A stretch of DNA of 64,000 bases from an uncultured Methanobrevibacter sp. (GCF_946408925.1 NZ_CAMJUE010000004.1:1-64000), one strand, 5' to 3'. Positions 17,387 through 26,582 are shown, counted from the first letter of the stretch. The notes: generated by a model from the sequence alone, not told the origin. Numbers and translations are program-made.

Positions 17387-19825
17387 CTAAATTAAGTAAA
17401 TTTCATCAAATCCGATATATTTTTCATTTCTACTCCATCCAAGTGCCACGTTCGGGATATTGAAGTGTTTGTCTTTACGTTTATATCCTTCAATTGCATT
17501 ATTAAGACCAACCAATATTAAAACGCTTTCAGCTCTGGAAAATGCAACAAAGTAAAGTCTGGTCAAATCATCGAATGACCTGTCCTTTTCACTTCTTTTT
17601 GAATCTCCAAGTTCACTATATTGGCGTATTGTATCCTCGATGCTGATATTTTTGGCAGGTTTTTTGGGAAACCTCAGCCTTTGTGTTTTAATGTTGTTGT
17701 CTCTGAATTTGGAACCGACATCCACTATTACTAAAGGAAATTCCAGCCCTTTAGACTGATGAATTGATAAAACATTCACTCTATCTTCAGGCAGTGTTTC
17801 AAGAAGTGATTCGTCAATCTGAATGCCTCCTGTTGACAAAGGTATAAAAATATTCCAGATTGCCTCTAAAATAGAAGCTTTTTCCTCTTCTTTATTAACG
17901 AATGAAATGTGTGAGTAATATTTGCTGAAAAATCCTGTTTGGGTTATGGATTTGGTAATCGCTTCAAGATATACAATTCCTTCAACATCTTCCTGTAACT
18001 CATCAATCCATGTAATCAATTTATATGCCAGTTCCATTAGACCGGCTTTTTTAGGCCATTTTTCTCTTTTTCTTGGTGTTCTGTTCTGCCAGTAAAGTAC
18101 AAATTGACTTAAATTTATAGGTTCATGAGGTTCCGGATTAAGCTTAATGTATTCACGGGCTTTCACTCTCCATTTATTCATTGTTATCTTGGCCAAATTG
18201 GGAATGGTTTTATCACTAATCTGTATTTTACCTTCAGGGTCAATACATTCAAGCATCAATCCGCAAAAGATTTCAACAACTTCGACTTTTTGCAGTTCAA
18301 TTCCTCTGGGGTTAAATACTTCAATAGGTTTTCTCTGCTTTTTGAGATGTTTTCTTAAATAATATAAAAGGGAATTGTTTCCAAATTGTTTTTCTTTAGG
18401 TGAATAGGATAATATCGCAATATCTGATGCAGAACCATACTCCTCATCTAATTTAAGGGTAATTTTATCAATTTTTTTACCTTCCTTTTCTTTTTGGGCA
18501 TTAATCTGCTGTAATTTGGCAATATCAATATCGCCGTCAACCTGTTTAAAGTAGTCTTCATCAAGCACCTTTAAAACTTTTAGTTTAACTTCTCCATTGT
18601 TGATGAGTTTTGAAATAAGATTGGACAATGATTTTGAAAGCATTTCCACATTATTTCTAAATAATCCCAATACGGGCATTTTATCCTTTTCAAAATCTGG
18701 TGCAATGATTTTGGGCTTGTCGTTCACCCTTGCGAGCTGATAGTCTTCATCAAGTTCCACAAAATGGTTGCAAAGGTCGATGATATTTTCCGTTGAACGG
18801 TAATTTGTTTTTAGATTAATCTCCTCCACATCTATGCCGAGCTTGCTTTTCGCACGTGATTTATAGTTGGTAAATAAATCCACGGTAGCTCCTCTAAATC
18901 TGTAAAGGGACTGGTCATCATCTCCTACAACTGTGATGCTGCCGTCATTTTTCAGTGCGGATTTTGCAATGGTGAAATAGATGTCTTCCTGAATCAGGTT
19001 TGTGTCCTGATATTCATCGACTAAAACGATTTTCACATTGTCCAAAAACAGGTCCAATTTGTGCTGTTTCATTAAATTTAAAAATCTTGATTCAAGCATT
19101 GTAAAATCCATGGTGTTTCTGCCGGTTAAGATTTCTTCATATTTTCTTATACATTCGAGAATGATTTTCATTCCTTTGTTGTGTTCGTTTATTTTGTATA
19201 ATTCCTCAATGTCAACCTGGTCCTGATAGATTCTGTCTTTTATTTCAAGCAATGTTCTGCTCATCTTTGAAGGTTCATCCAGCTTTTCCTTTCCGGTTAA
19301 ATTTTTAAGATAATCCTGTAAGCTTTCATTTTTATATATCTCATTTTCGCTAAGTATTTTTATCATTGCTGAGTTTGCAACAAATTCTTCAATGATAATA
19401 GGATGATTGGTTCCGGGTTCCTTGTGCTGTCTCATGATTTCTTCTGCTAATTTGTCAATCGTGCCCACATTAATCTGATTGAAATCGATTTTAATGACTT
19501 TTTTAATTCTATCAAAATCATCAGTATTGTCAAGTATCTGATTTTTAATCTGATCTCCCCAGCCTAAGATTCTTGAATATAACTCTTCAGCGGCTTTTCT
19601 TGTAAATGTTGTTGCAAATATTTCATCCGGACGGATATCATCAACAAAAATGAATTTCAATATTTTCAATACCATTACGGTGGTTTTACCGCTTCCGGGT
19701 CCGGCCACTAGGAATAATGATTGGTTGGGCCTTGACAATATGGCTTTTTTTTGATCTTCATTTGAAGAAATGTCTCTTTCAAGTACATTTACTACGATTT
19801 CCTCAAATTCTTTTAGTGATATCAT
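17387..19825 (-). CDS. UvrD/Rep-type superfamily 1 DNA helicase
   Basis: The protein of about 812 residues carries SF1A helicase motifs in order: FLVAGPGSGKTTVMVLKIL (Walker A), FATTFTRKAAEELYSRI (Ia), NVGTIDKLAEE (Ib), VLVDEYQDTN (Walker B), VVGDDDQSLYRFRGA (III), LKTNYRS (IV), VNVLSIHQSKGLEFPLVIV (V) and YFVAFSRAESVLILVG (VI). It should unwind DNA 3' to 5'. An ATG at 19837 is in frame, but AGGG in its own codons gives the ATG at 19825 a proper ribosome binding site, so 19825 is favoured. The promoter has a TATA-like box at 19871-19879 and the shared repair motif upstream. It pairs with the nuclease gene downstream. Confidence 0.92.
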   Translation of the reverse strand: MISLKEFEEIVVNVLERDISSNEDQKKAILSRPNQSLFLVAGPGSGKTTVMVLKILKFIFVDDIRPDEIFATTFTRKAAEELYSRILGWGDQIKNQILDNTDDFDRIKKVIKIDFNQINVGTIDKLAEEIMRQHKEPGTNHPIIIEEFVANSAMIKILSENEIYKNESLQDYLKNLTGKEKLDEPSKMSRTLLEIKDRIYQDQVDIEELYKINEHNKGMKIILECIRKYEEILTGRNTMDFTMLESRFLNLMKQHKLDLFLDNVKIVLVDEYQDTNLIQEDIYFTIAKSALKNDGSITVVGDDDQSLYRFRGATVDLFTNYKSRAKSKLGIDVEEINLKTNYRSTENIIDLCNHFVELDEDYQLARVNDKPKIIAPDFEKDKMPVLGLFRNNVEMLSKSLSNLISKLINNGEVKLKVLKVLDEDYFKQVDGDIDIAKLQQINAQKEKEGKKIDKITLKLDEEYGSASDIAILSYSPKEKQFGNNSLLYYLRKHLKKQRKPIEVFNPRGIELQKVEVVEIFCGLMLECIDPEGKIQISDKTIPNLAKITMNKWRVKAREYIKLNPEPHEPINLSQFVLYWQNRTPRKREKWPKKAGLMELAYKLITWIDELQEDVEGIVYLEAITKSITQTGFFSKYYSHISFVNKEEEKASILEAIWNIFIPLSTGGIQIDESLLETLPEDRVNVLSIHQSKGLEFPLVIVDVGSKFRDNNIKTQRLRFPKKPAKNISIEDTIRQYSELGDSKRSEKDRSFDDLTRLYFVAFSRAESVLILVGLNNAIEGYKRKDKHFNIPNVALGWSRNEKYIGFDEIYLI

Positions 19826-19886
19826 TTTTTCCCTCATTATGTTAATATGGATTAATTTATTTACTTTTTAATTTATAAAGTAATTG

Positions 19887-19902
19887 AGAGACCATTTGAA
19901 AA
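19887..19902 (-). promoter_or_regulatory. Shared repair motif, copy 2, upstream of the UvrD-type helicase
   Basis: Read on the minus strand this is TTTTCAAATGGTCTCT, differing from the other two copies at one base. Seven bases on, towards the gene, is TTTATAAAT (19871-19879), the presumed TATA box. The helicase start is a further 35-45 bases away. The copy at 20067-20082 serves the divergent helicase, so both sides of this intergenic region carry the motif, each pointing outward. Confidence 0.7.
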
Positions 19903-19959
19903 GTATTCATTGCAATGCGATTAAAAATAAAAAGTTATATTAATGTAAAATAATATTTA

Positions 19960-20027
19960 TTATTATGGGAGTGATTTTTCTTCCATAATATGCATGAGTT
20001 AGAAGCAATTTTGCTTCTAACTTTTTT
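19960..20027 (+). ncRNA. Candidate small RNA with two hairpins and a U-tract
   Basis: This stretch lies in a 339-base gap between divergent helicase genes, where no mRNA should end. Hairpin 1 pairs TATTATGGGAG (19961-19971) with CTTCCATAATA (19980-19990), with one G-U pair. Hairpin 2 pairs GTTAGAAGCAA (19998-20008) with TTGCTTCTAAC (20011-20021) and is followed by six T (20022-20027), a terminator shape. A TATA-like GTTATATTA at 19934-19942 sits about 25 bases before hairpin 1, as expected for an archaeal promoter starting near 19960. A 34-codon frame starting at the ATG in TATGCATGAG overlaps it but lacks a ribosome binding site. Confidence 0.45.
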
Positions 20028-20066
20028 CAAAAAGATTTTCACTACTAATTTTCATCTAAATATTAT

Positions 20067-20082
20067 TTTTCAAATGCTCTCT
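20067..20082 (+). promoter_or_regulatory. Shared repair motif, copy 3, upstream of the Hrq1-like helicase
   Basis: TTTTCAAATGCTCTCT is identical over 16 bases to the copy before nurA. It is followed after six bases by ATTTAAATATAC (20089-20100), the presumed TATA box; transcription would start near 20122 and the gene begins at 20165. Identity extends weakly into the flanks (a TTA/TTT run before, and TTT about two bases after). Confidence 0.7.
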
Positions 20083-20164
20083 GGTTTAATTTAAATATAC
20101 TTATTAACAAAATGATAATAGTATTGAATGAATTGTTAAATTTCCAAAAAAATTAGCTGATATT

Positions 20165-23029
20165 ATGTCTGATATTGATAAAATTGATATGTTTAAAAAT
20201 GATGTGAGGTATAGGGAAAATATTGCCCATATAGAAACAATTCCCGCCAAGAAAGCCAGCTTTAAAAAAGTTGACAATTTGAATGAAAGAATTGTTGATT
20301 ATCTCAAAGCAAAAGACGTCAAATTATATCAGCATCAGGCGGAAACCTATGATGCAATTAAAGATGGTGAGAATGTAATAATCACAACTCCTACAGCATC
20401 AGGCAAAACCTTAGCTTTTAATTTGCCTATAATGGAGACCATGATTGAAGACAATGATGCAACCGCATTATATATCTATCCGGCAAAAGCACTGTCCAAT
20501 GACCAGCTGCATGTTCTGGAAAACCTGGAAAATGACCTGGATATTAAAATCAGGCCGAGAACCTATGATGGGGACACACCTCGTGAAAATAAAAGGGGAA
20601 TTCGTGAAAAGTCAAGAATCGTATTGACAAATCCTTATCAGTTGCATTTAATTTTATCCTGGCATCATCAATGGTCAAGATTTTATAAAAACTTAAGATA
20701 CATAGTTATTGATGAATCCCATTATTATAAGGGTGTTTTCGGTTCAAATGTTGCATTTTTGATTAAAAGATTAAAAAGAATTGCCAATTTTTATGGGGCT
20801 TATCCTCAATTTATCTTATCCTCAGCAACCCTTGCAAATCCTCTGGAGCTTGCAAACAGGTTAACCGGTGAAGAGTTTAAATTGGTGGATAATGACACTT
20901 CCCCAAGCGGAGAAAAAGACTTTATTTTATACAATCCATTTAAGAATTATGTTAGAAAAAAGGTCAATTCTCAAAATGCGCCTTCTGTTCACATGGAAAC
21001 GGAAAACATATTCATGTATATGATGCTTAAAAATATTCAAACATTGTGCTTTACAGTTTCAAGAAAAACCACTGAATTAATCGCAATGTGGGCTAAAAAA
21101 GATATGGGTCAGGTTAAAGGGCAATTGGCACATAGAATTGCTGCTTACAGGGCAGGATATCAGGCTTCAGAAAGGCGTGAAATAGAAGATGGTCTTAAAA
21201 GCGGAAAATACTTGGGGGTAACATGCACCAATGCACTGGAACTGGGAATAAATATAGGTTCTCTTGATGCGGTCATCATTTCAGGATATCCCGGAACCAT
21301 GATTTCAACATGGCAGCAGGCCGGACGTGCAGGAAGAAGCAGTCAGAAATCTCTTGCAGTATTAATCGCTTTTGAAAATCAGCTTGACCAGTATTTCATG
21401 AACAATCCCAAATTTTTCTTTGACAAACCTCATGAGAATGCAATTATTGATTTGACAAATCCTATTTTGCAGGAAGCTCATTTATTGTGTGCAGCAAAGG
21501 AACTGCCTCTTCAAAGAGGAGAATCGGAAAAATACTTTGGAATTTCACAGGATGTTATTGACAAACTGATCTTGAAAAAAGATCTATATGAAAATCATAA
21601 AGGGGATTTTATCTATCCTTATGATGACAATCCCGCAATGGACCATTCCTTGGACCAGATATCCTCAGAAGAGTTCAAAATAATGAACAACGGTAAACTT
21701 CTTGAGACTATGGAAAGATCCCAGGTTTACAGAGAAGCCCATGAAGGAGCTATTTTAATCAATAAAGGGGACACATATGTCGTAAATGATGTTAATCTAA
21801 AAAACGGATTTGTAAATGTGTCCCAACAGACGGTGGACTATCATACGATGGTTTTAAATCAGACTGACACTAACATTAAAAAGAAACTGTCAAAAACAAA
21901 ATACGGCAAACTGTCAATTCATTTTGGGGAACTGACAGTTAGTGAAGATTATTTTAAATATAAGAAAATGCAGTTTTCAAAATCCGTGGGAACTTTCCCG
22001 TTGGATCTGCCTCCTTTGAAATTCAATACCAAAGGATTATGGTTTACAATACCAAAACAGGTTAAGGACACATTGGAAGACATGTTTCCTAATGAGGAGG
22101 AAGTTTTTGCAGGAGGATTGCATGGTGTGGAACATGCATTAATAGGTCTGTTCCCGTTACATACTATGTGTGACAGGTTTGACATTGGAGGACTATCAAC
22201 TAATTATCATGAGGACACTCAGGAAGCTACAATATTCATATATGACGGTTATGAAGGGGGAATCGGAATTTGCGAAAAGGCGGTTGATGTTTTCGTTGAA
22301 CTTTTAAACTCCACTATTAACCTATTAAACAACTGTCAATGTCAAAGCGGATGTCCTTCATGTATCTATTCACCAAAATGCGGTAATGATAACAAACCAT
22401 TGCATAAGAATGCCACTAAATATATTTTAAATTACATGCTTCAGCTGATATCCAATAATGATTGCGATGGTGAAATTCACTCGGAGATAATAATTGAAAA
22501 CGAAGAAATTCCGGATGAGTTTGATGAGGCTTACGATTTATATAATAAAGGGGATTATTCGGCTTCAAAAGATGTTTTGAACAGCATTATTGCAAATGAT
22601 AAGAAACATGCTCGTGCATTGGCTTTAATGGCTCAAATATTATATGAACAGGATCAAAAAGATATCGCATTATTGTTCACCAGAAAGGCTCTCTCCTGTG
22701 ACAGGTCAAATGAAATGGCCAATGAACTTGAAGTTTTGCTTGTAAATAAGTCTCAAAAGGAAGATGTTGTTTTGAATTCACTGGATGATGTTGAAACATT
22801 ATATGAAGAGGCGTATGATTTGTACAATCAGGGAGACCTTGCCACTGCATCTGACATTCTTTTAAAGCTTTTGGATTTTGATGATAAAAACTCTGAAGCA
22901 TTGGCATTAATGGGATTGATATATTACAGTTCGGGAATGTTTGCAAAGGCAATAGAACTTTATAAAAAGGCATCCAAAATAAATAAAAATGGTGAAATGG
23001 TTAAGGAGCTTAAAATTAGGGTGTCTTAG
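20165..23029 (+). CDS. Hrq1/MrfA-like DEAD/DEAH helicase with DUF1998 and TPR repeats
   Basis: A 954-residue SF2 helicase. Motifs run QHQAETYDAI (Q-like), TTPTASGKTLAF (Walker A, near residue 78), VIDESHYYKG (DEAH-like, D-E-S-H), LSSATLAN, CTNALELGINIG and QQAGRAGRSSQ. C-terminal to the motor is a DUF1998-type zinc region with C-x-C-x3-C-x2-C-x5-C in CQCQSGCPSC followed by IYSPKCGND. This architecture is that of Hrq1 and MrfA, helicases of interstrand-crosslink and mitomycin repair. Residues from about 780 add at least four tetratricopeptide-like repeats (EAYDLYNKGDY, EAYDLYNQGDL), unusual for the family. It has the shared repair motif upstream and ends in a four-base overlap with the converging reductase gene. 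Confidence 0.88.
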   Translation: MSDIDKIDMFKNDVRYRENIAHIETIPAKKASFKKVDNLNERIVDYLKAKDVKLYQHQAETYDAIKDGENVIITTPTASGKTLAFNLPIMETMIEDNDATALYIYPAKALSNDQLHVLENLENDLDIKIRPRTYDGDTPRENKRGIREKSRIVLTNPYQLHLILSWHHQWSRFYKNLRYIVIDESHYYKGVFGSNVAFLIKRLKRIANFYGAYPQFILSSATLANPLELANRLTGEEFKLVDNDTSPSGEKDFILYNPFKNYVRKKVNSQNAPSVHMETENIFMYMMLKNIQTLCFTVSRKTTELIAMWAKKDMGQVKGQLAHRIAAYRAGYQASERREIEDGLKSGKYLGVTCTNALELGINIGSLDAVIISGYPGTMISTWQQAGRAGRSSQKSLAVLIAFENQLDQYFMNNPKFFFDKPHENAIIDLTNPILQEAHLLCAAKELPLQRGESEKYFGISQDVIDKLILKKDLYENHKGDFIYPYDDNPAMDHSLDQISSEEFKIMNNGKLLETMERSQVYREAHEGAILINKGDTYVVNDVNLKNGFVNVSQQTVDYHTMVLNQTDTNIKKKLSKTKYGKLSIHFGELTVSEDYFKYKKMQFSKSVGTFPLDLPPLKFNTKGLWFTIPKQVKDTLEDMFPNEEEVFAGGLHGVEHALIGLFPLHTMCDRFDIGGLSTNYHEDTQEATIFIYDGYEGGIGICEKAVDVFVELLNSTINLLNNCQCQSGCPSCIYSPKCGNDNKPLHKNATKYILNYMLQLISNNDCDGEIHSEIIIENEEIPDEFDEAYDLYNKGDYSASKDVLNSIIANDKKHARALALMAQILYEQDQKDIALLFTRKALSCDRSNEMANELEVLLVNKSQKEDVVLNSLDDVETLYEEAYDLYNQGDLATASDILLKLLDFDDKNSEALALMGLIYYSSGMFAKAIELYKKASKINKNGEMVKELKIRVS

Positions 23030-24174
23030 GGAGCTCCGGCATATGGTGTAAATCCGCTTTCAAAGTGTTCGCACACGTTTTCAAGCTCTTCAGGGATATC
23101 TATTTTTTGAGTACAGTAATCAAGACAGGTTCCGCAATAGGTACAGTCATCTGCAGGGACTTTTTCATCAGCTAATTTATCAAAGTATAATCTGTAGATG
23201 TCTGATTCCGGACGGTTTGTACTTAAATTGTATAATCTGAAATATTCCGGAATCGGTATCATTGCAGGACATTCCTTCACGCAATATCCGCATTCGCTGC
23301 ATGGGACTGCAAGGGTTGAGTTGAGCTTGTCGGCCATTTTTGCTAAAAAGTCTTTTTCTTCATCGGTTATCGGCTCAAAGTTTTCAAAAGTTTCACAGTT
23401 ATCAAGCAAATCTTCCATTTTATTCATTCCGCTCAATACCATTTTAACATTTTCAAGTGATGCGCAAAATCTTAACGCAAAGCTTGCTATGGATTTTTCG
23501 GGATTGAACTGTTTGAATGAATCTTTTATTTCATCGTTTGGATTAACGATTACTCCTCCTTTTAGAGGTTCCATCACATAAACGTCAAGGCCATGTTTCA
23601 CACATAAATCATAACACTTATGCGCTTCGATTGCAGGGTCTTCCCAGTCAAGGTAGTTAAGTTCTAACTGGACTATATCTATGATGTCTGCGTATTTGTC
23701 AAGGACCTTTTCCAGCAAGTCTGCGCTATCATGGAAACTGAATCCAATTTTTTTTGCGGTTCCTTTCTCTTTCATTTTTTTAACGTTTTCAAATGATTTG
23801 TGCTGTTCTGCTAGTTTTAACCACGGGGTATTGATGTTGTGTATGAATAGCACATCAAAATATTCAATTCCCAATCTTTCAAGCATTTCATTTACAAACT
23901 TTTCATTGTCTTTTTCGCTTGTTAATGCCCAAGTTGGTATTTTATCGCAGATTTGAAATGATTCCCGTGGGTATCGTTCAACCACTGCTTTTCTTATAGC
24001 TTTTTCGCTTGTTCCATTGTGGTATGCATAGGAAGTGTCAAAGTAATTAAATCCTTTTTCCATGTAAATGTCAACCATTTCACTAAAAAGTTCCTGGTCT
24101 ATTTTTGTCGGGTCGTCCTGGTCCAGCAGAGGTAATCTCATACAGCCAAAACCGAACTTTGATTTGTAGTTCAT
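23026..24174 (-). CDS. Aldo/keto reductase with two 4Fe-4S clusters
   Basis: Residues 1-280 form an aldo/keto reductase barrel: FGCMRLPL, FNYFDTSYAYHNGTSE (with the catalytic D and Y), a lysine in CDKIP, and LELNYLDWE. The C-terminal 100 residues hold two ferredoxin-like sites, CSECGYCVKECP and CTYCGTCLDYC. This fusion is common in anaerobes and would link NAD(P)H-type chemistry to ferredoxin-like electron transfer; the substrate is unknown. The AKR tyrosine is seen in SYAYHNG. It has its own promoter region of about 185 bases shared back-to-back with hypA. Confidence 0.88.
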   Translation of the reverse strand: MNYKSKFGFGCMRLPLLDQDDPTKIDQELFSEMVDIYMEKGFNYFDTSYAYHNGTSEKAIRKAVVERYPRESFQICDKIPTWALTSEKDNEKFVNEMLERLGIEYFDVLFIHNINTPWLKLAEQHKSFENVKKMKEKGTAKKIGFSFHDSADLLEKVLDKYADIIDIVQLELNYLDWEDPAIEAHKCYDLCVKHGLDVYVMEPLKGGVIVNPNDEIKDSFKQFNPEKSIASFALRFCASLENVKMVLSGMNKMEDLLDNCETFENFEPITDEEKDFLAKMADKLNSTLAVPCSECGYCVKECPAMIPIPEYFRLYNLSTNRPESDIYRLYFDKLADEKVPADDCTYCGTCLDYCTQKIDIPEELENVCEHFESGFTPYAGAP

Positions 24175-24360
24175 GATACTATCTCCTTTGTATTATTTTT
24201 TAAGTTATAGATTATATAAATGTTGTCAATATCAACAGTTACTAATAGTAAAAAATTTTTTAAATTGAGTATTACTTCACTAAACTTAATATATTAAATA
24301 GGTTTATAAATTAATAAAACTAAAATTAAAATATTAATATTTATTAAAAGGAGTAGTAAA

Positions 24361-24735
24361 ATGCACGAATTATCTATGGCTCAGGGGATTATTAATGCAG
24401 TACTAGAAACTGCCCAAGCGAATAATGCAACTGATGTTAATGAAGTAACTGTTGAAGTTGGAAGGTTAGCAATGATTAATCCGGAACAATTGGAGTTTAT
24501 TTTAGAAGTTCTAATTGAAAATACGATAATGGAAGATGCAAAAATAATTTTTGAGGAAATTCCGGTTGAAATGGATTGTAATGATTGTGACTTCCATGGT
24601 GATGCAATTCTAGATGATAGTGATCATTATGCTCCACTTGTCAAATGTCCGGAATGCGGCAGTTTGAGTGTTGAAATCTTAAACGGCAAGGATATTGTTG
24701 TTAAAAATATTGTTATTGAAAAACCTGATGATTAA
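24361..24735 (+). CDS. hypA: Hydrogenase nickel incorporation protein HypA
   Basis: HypA hands nickel to the large subunit of NiFe hydrogenases together with HypB. The 124-residue protein starts MHELSMAQ, with the nickel-binding His2. It has a zinc site made of C-N-D-C near residue 74-77 and C-P-E-C near 98-101, with a longer acidic linker between them (DDSDHYAP) than in bacterial HypA. The start is set by AAAAGGAGTAGTAAA. It precedes hypB by 18 bases. Methanobacteriales need this pair for the F420-reducing and Mvh/Eha/Ehb hydrogenases; none of those genes is in the window. Confidence 0.95.
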   Translation: MHELSMAQGIINAVLETAQANNATDVNEVTVEVGRLAMINPEQLEFILEVLIENTIMEDAKIIFEEIPVEMDCNDCDFHGDAILDDSDHYAPLVKCPECGSLSVEILNGKDIVVKNIVIEKPDD

Positions 24736-24753
24736 AAGTATAGAGGTGAAAAT

Positions 24754-25404
24754 ATGCATCAAGTGGCTGATGTTGAAGTGGCAAAAAATATTATGGACGC
24801 TAATAAAAGATTAGCAGATAAAAACTTAAAAAATTTAGAAGAAAAAGACATTTTCTGTGTTGATTTTGTAGGAGCAATAGGTTCCGGTAAAACAACCCTT
24901 GTGGAAGAGATAATTGATAATACAGATTATAAAATTGGTGTCTTGGCAGGAGATGTAATCTCCAAATTTGATGCAGGCCGTATTGAAAAACACAATGTTC
25001 CAGTAGTGGGTTTAAACACAGGTAAAGAATGTCATTTGGATGCACATCTGGTAGGTCACGGATTGGAAGACCTTCCATTAGATGACCTGGACATGGTGAT
25101 AATTGAAAATGTAGGTAACCTAATATGTCCTGTTGACTTTGATTTAGGTTCTCATTTAAGAATTGTAGTTGTAAGTGTCACTGAAGGTGACGACACCGTA
25201 GAAAAACATCCGATAATTTTCCAAACATCCGATGTGGTTGTAATCAATAAAGTTGATCTTGCAAGTGCGGTGGGTGCTGATGCAGATAAGATGGTTGCTG
25301 ACGCACAAAGATTAAATCCTAACATTAAAGTTATAAAATCCAGCTTAAAAGAAGGAACTGGATTGGATGAAATTATTAAGGTTATTGAAGAAGCGATGAA
25401 TTAA
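24754..25404 (+). CDS. hypB: Hydrogenase nickel incorporation GTPase HypB
   Basis: The 216-residue SIMIBI GTPase supplies energy for nickel insertion. The P-loop DFVGAIGSGKTTLVEEI is at residues 29-45. GKECHLDAHLVGHGLEDLP carries the metal-binding Cys and His at the dimer interface, IIENVGNLICPV is switch II, and VINKVDLA gives NKxD. There is no long N-terminal histidine-rich stretch, so nickel storage is unlikely. It follows hypA with a GAGGTGAAA ribosome binding site and is followed by a DUF354 gene 22 bases on. Confidence 0.96.
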   Translation: MHQVADVEVAKNIMDANKRLADKNLKNLEEKDIFCVDFVGAIGSGKTTLVEEIIDNTDYKIGVLAGDVISKFDAGRIEKHNVPVVGLNTGKECHLDAHLVGHGLEDLPLDDLDMVIIENVGNLICPVDFDLGSHLRIVVVSVTEGDDTVEKHPIIFQTSDVVVINKVDLASAVGADADKMVADAQRLNPNIKVIKSSLKEGTGLDEIIKVIEEAMN

Positions 25405-25426
25405 ATGAATTGATTTAGGTGGTAAC

Positions 25427-26458
25427 ATGAAAGTATGGATAGATATTTCAAATGCGCCTCATGTAAGGTTTTTTAAAGATGTGATAAAGTATTTAGAAGC
25501 AGAAGGTGAGGATGTTATTGTTACAGCAAGACAATTTGGTGATATCCATAAATTACTTGAAATGTATGATATCGATTTCATCTCTGTTGGAAAACATGGT
25601 GTAAGCCTTTACGATAAACTTAAGGAAAGCACACAAAGAGTTTATAATCTTGTAGACATTATACATGGTGAGAATATTGATGTTGCCCTTAGCAAGCATT
25701 CTATAGAACTTCCAAGAATCACATTCGGATTGGGAATTCCAAGTTTATATGTTCTTGATAACGAACATGCGCTTGCAGCCAATAAACTGACACTGCCGTT
25801 ATGTGATAGGATTATCACACCGGATATAATTGATTTTTGGAAACTTATGAAATTTGGAGCTGATCCAAACACTATAGTTCCATACAATGGTACCTCTGAA
25901 TTAATGCACTTCAAAAGCTTTAAATATAATGATAATGTATTTGATGATTTGAATTTAGAATTGAATCATTCAAAAACTATATTGATGAGGCCGGAACCTT
26001 CACTTGCATCATATCTTGATGCTGACTGCAGGAAATCAGTCTTATCTCCAATAGTTGATGAACTGAAAAATGTGGCAAATATTTTAATATTGCCAAGATT
26101 TAAGGAACAGGCTGAAATATTTGAAGGAATTGAAAATGTTTCAATACTCAAGCCTCCTGTTGACACTTCCAGCATTATTAAAAAATCCGATTTGGTTATT
26201 GGAGCTGGTGGAACAATGAACCGGGAAGCTGCAATTCTTCAAACTCCAGTTATTTCCTGTTATCCTGGTGAAACATTATCTGTAGATCAATATTACATTA
26301 ATAAGGGTTTGATGTACAGGTCTATTAATACTGATGAAGTTATAGAAAAGGCTCTTGACTTCATAGTTAATCCGCATGAAAAAATTGATGTTAAAACAGA
26401 TGATTTATTCCAGGTGATTATTGATAATTTATATGATTTGGCACATAAAAGTAAATAG
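25427..26458 (+). CDS. DUF354 family protein (glycosyltransferase-like)
   Basis: The 343-residue protein starts MKVWIDISNAPHVRFFKDVI, the DUF354 hallmark. It has a GT-B-like two-domain layout with SKHSIELPRITFGLGIPS, a central linker, and a C-terminal GAGGTMNREAAILQTPVIS that resembles the donor-site loop of UDP-GlcNAc 2-epimerase/MurG-like enzymes. The family is widespread in archaea. A sugar-nucleotide role in envelope assembly is a reasonable inference but not demonstrated. It sits 22 bases after hypB and 51 bases before a tRNA-Ala, with no evident link to hydrogenase maturation. Confidence 0.8.
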   Translation: MKVWIDISNAPHVRFFKDVIKYLEAEGEDVIVTARQFGDIHKLLEMYDIDFISVGKHGVSLYDKLKESTQRVYNLVDIIHGENIDVALSKHSIELPRITFGLGIPSLYVLDNEHALAANKLTLPLCDRIITPDIIDFWKLMKFGADPNTIVPYNGTSELMHFKSFKYNDNVFDDLNLELNHSKTILMRPEPSLASYLDADCRKSVLSPIVDELKNVANILILPRFKEQAEIFEGIENVSILKPPVDTSSIIKKSDLVIGAGGTMNREAAILQTPVISCYPGETLSVDQYYINKGLMYRSINTDEVIEKALDFIVNPHEKIDVKTDDLFQVIIDNLYDLAHKSK

Positions 26459-26509
26459 TTTTTTATAGTACTACTTTCATATATTACTATATACTTATTA
26501 TTAGTTATT

Positions 26510-26582
<73 letters not shown>

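Noticed and set aside
20005-20105. A 34-codon frame over the candidate small RNA
   Set aside because: No ribosome binding site, and it crosses a terminator-shaped hairpin and the promoter motif of the downstream gene.
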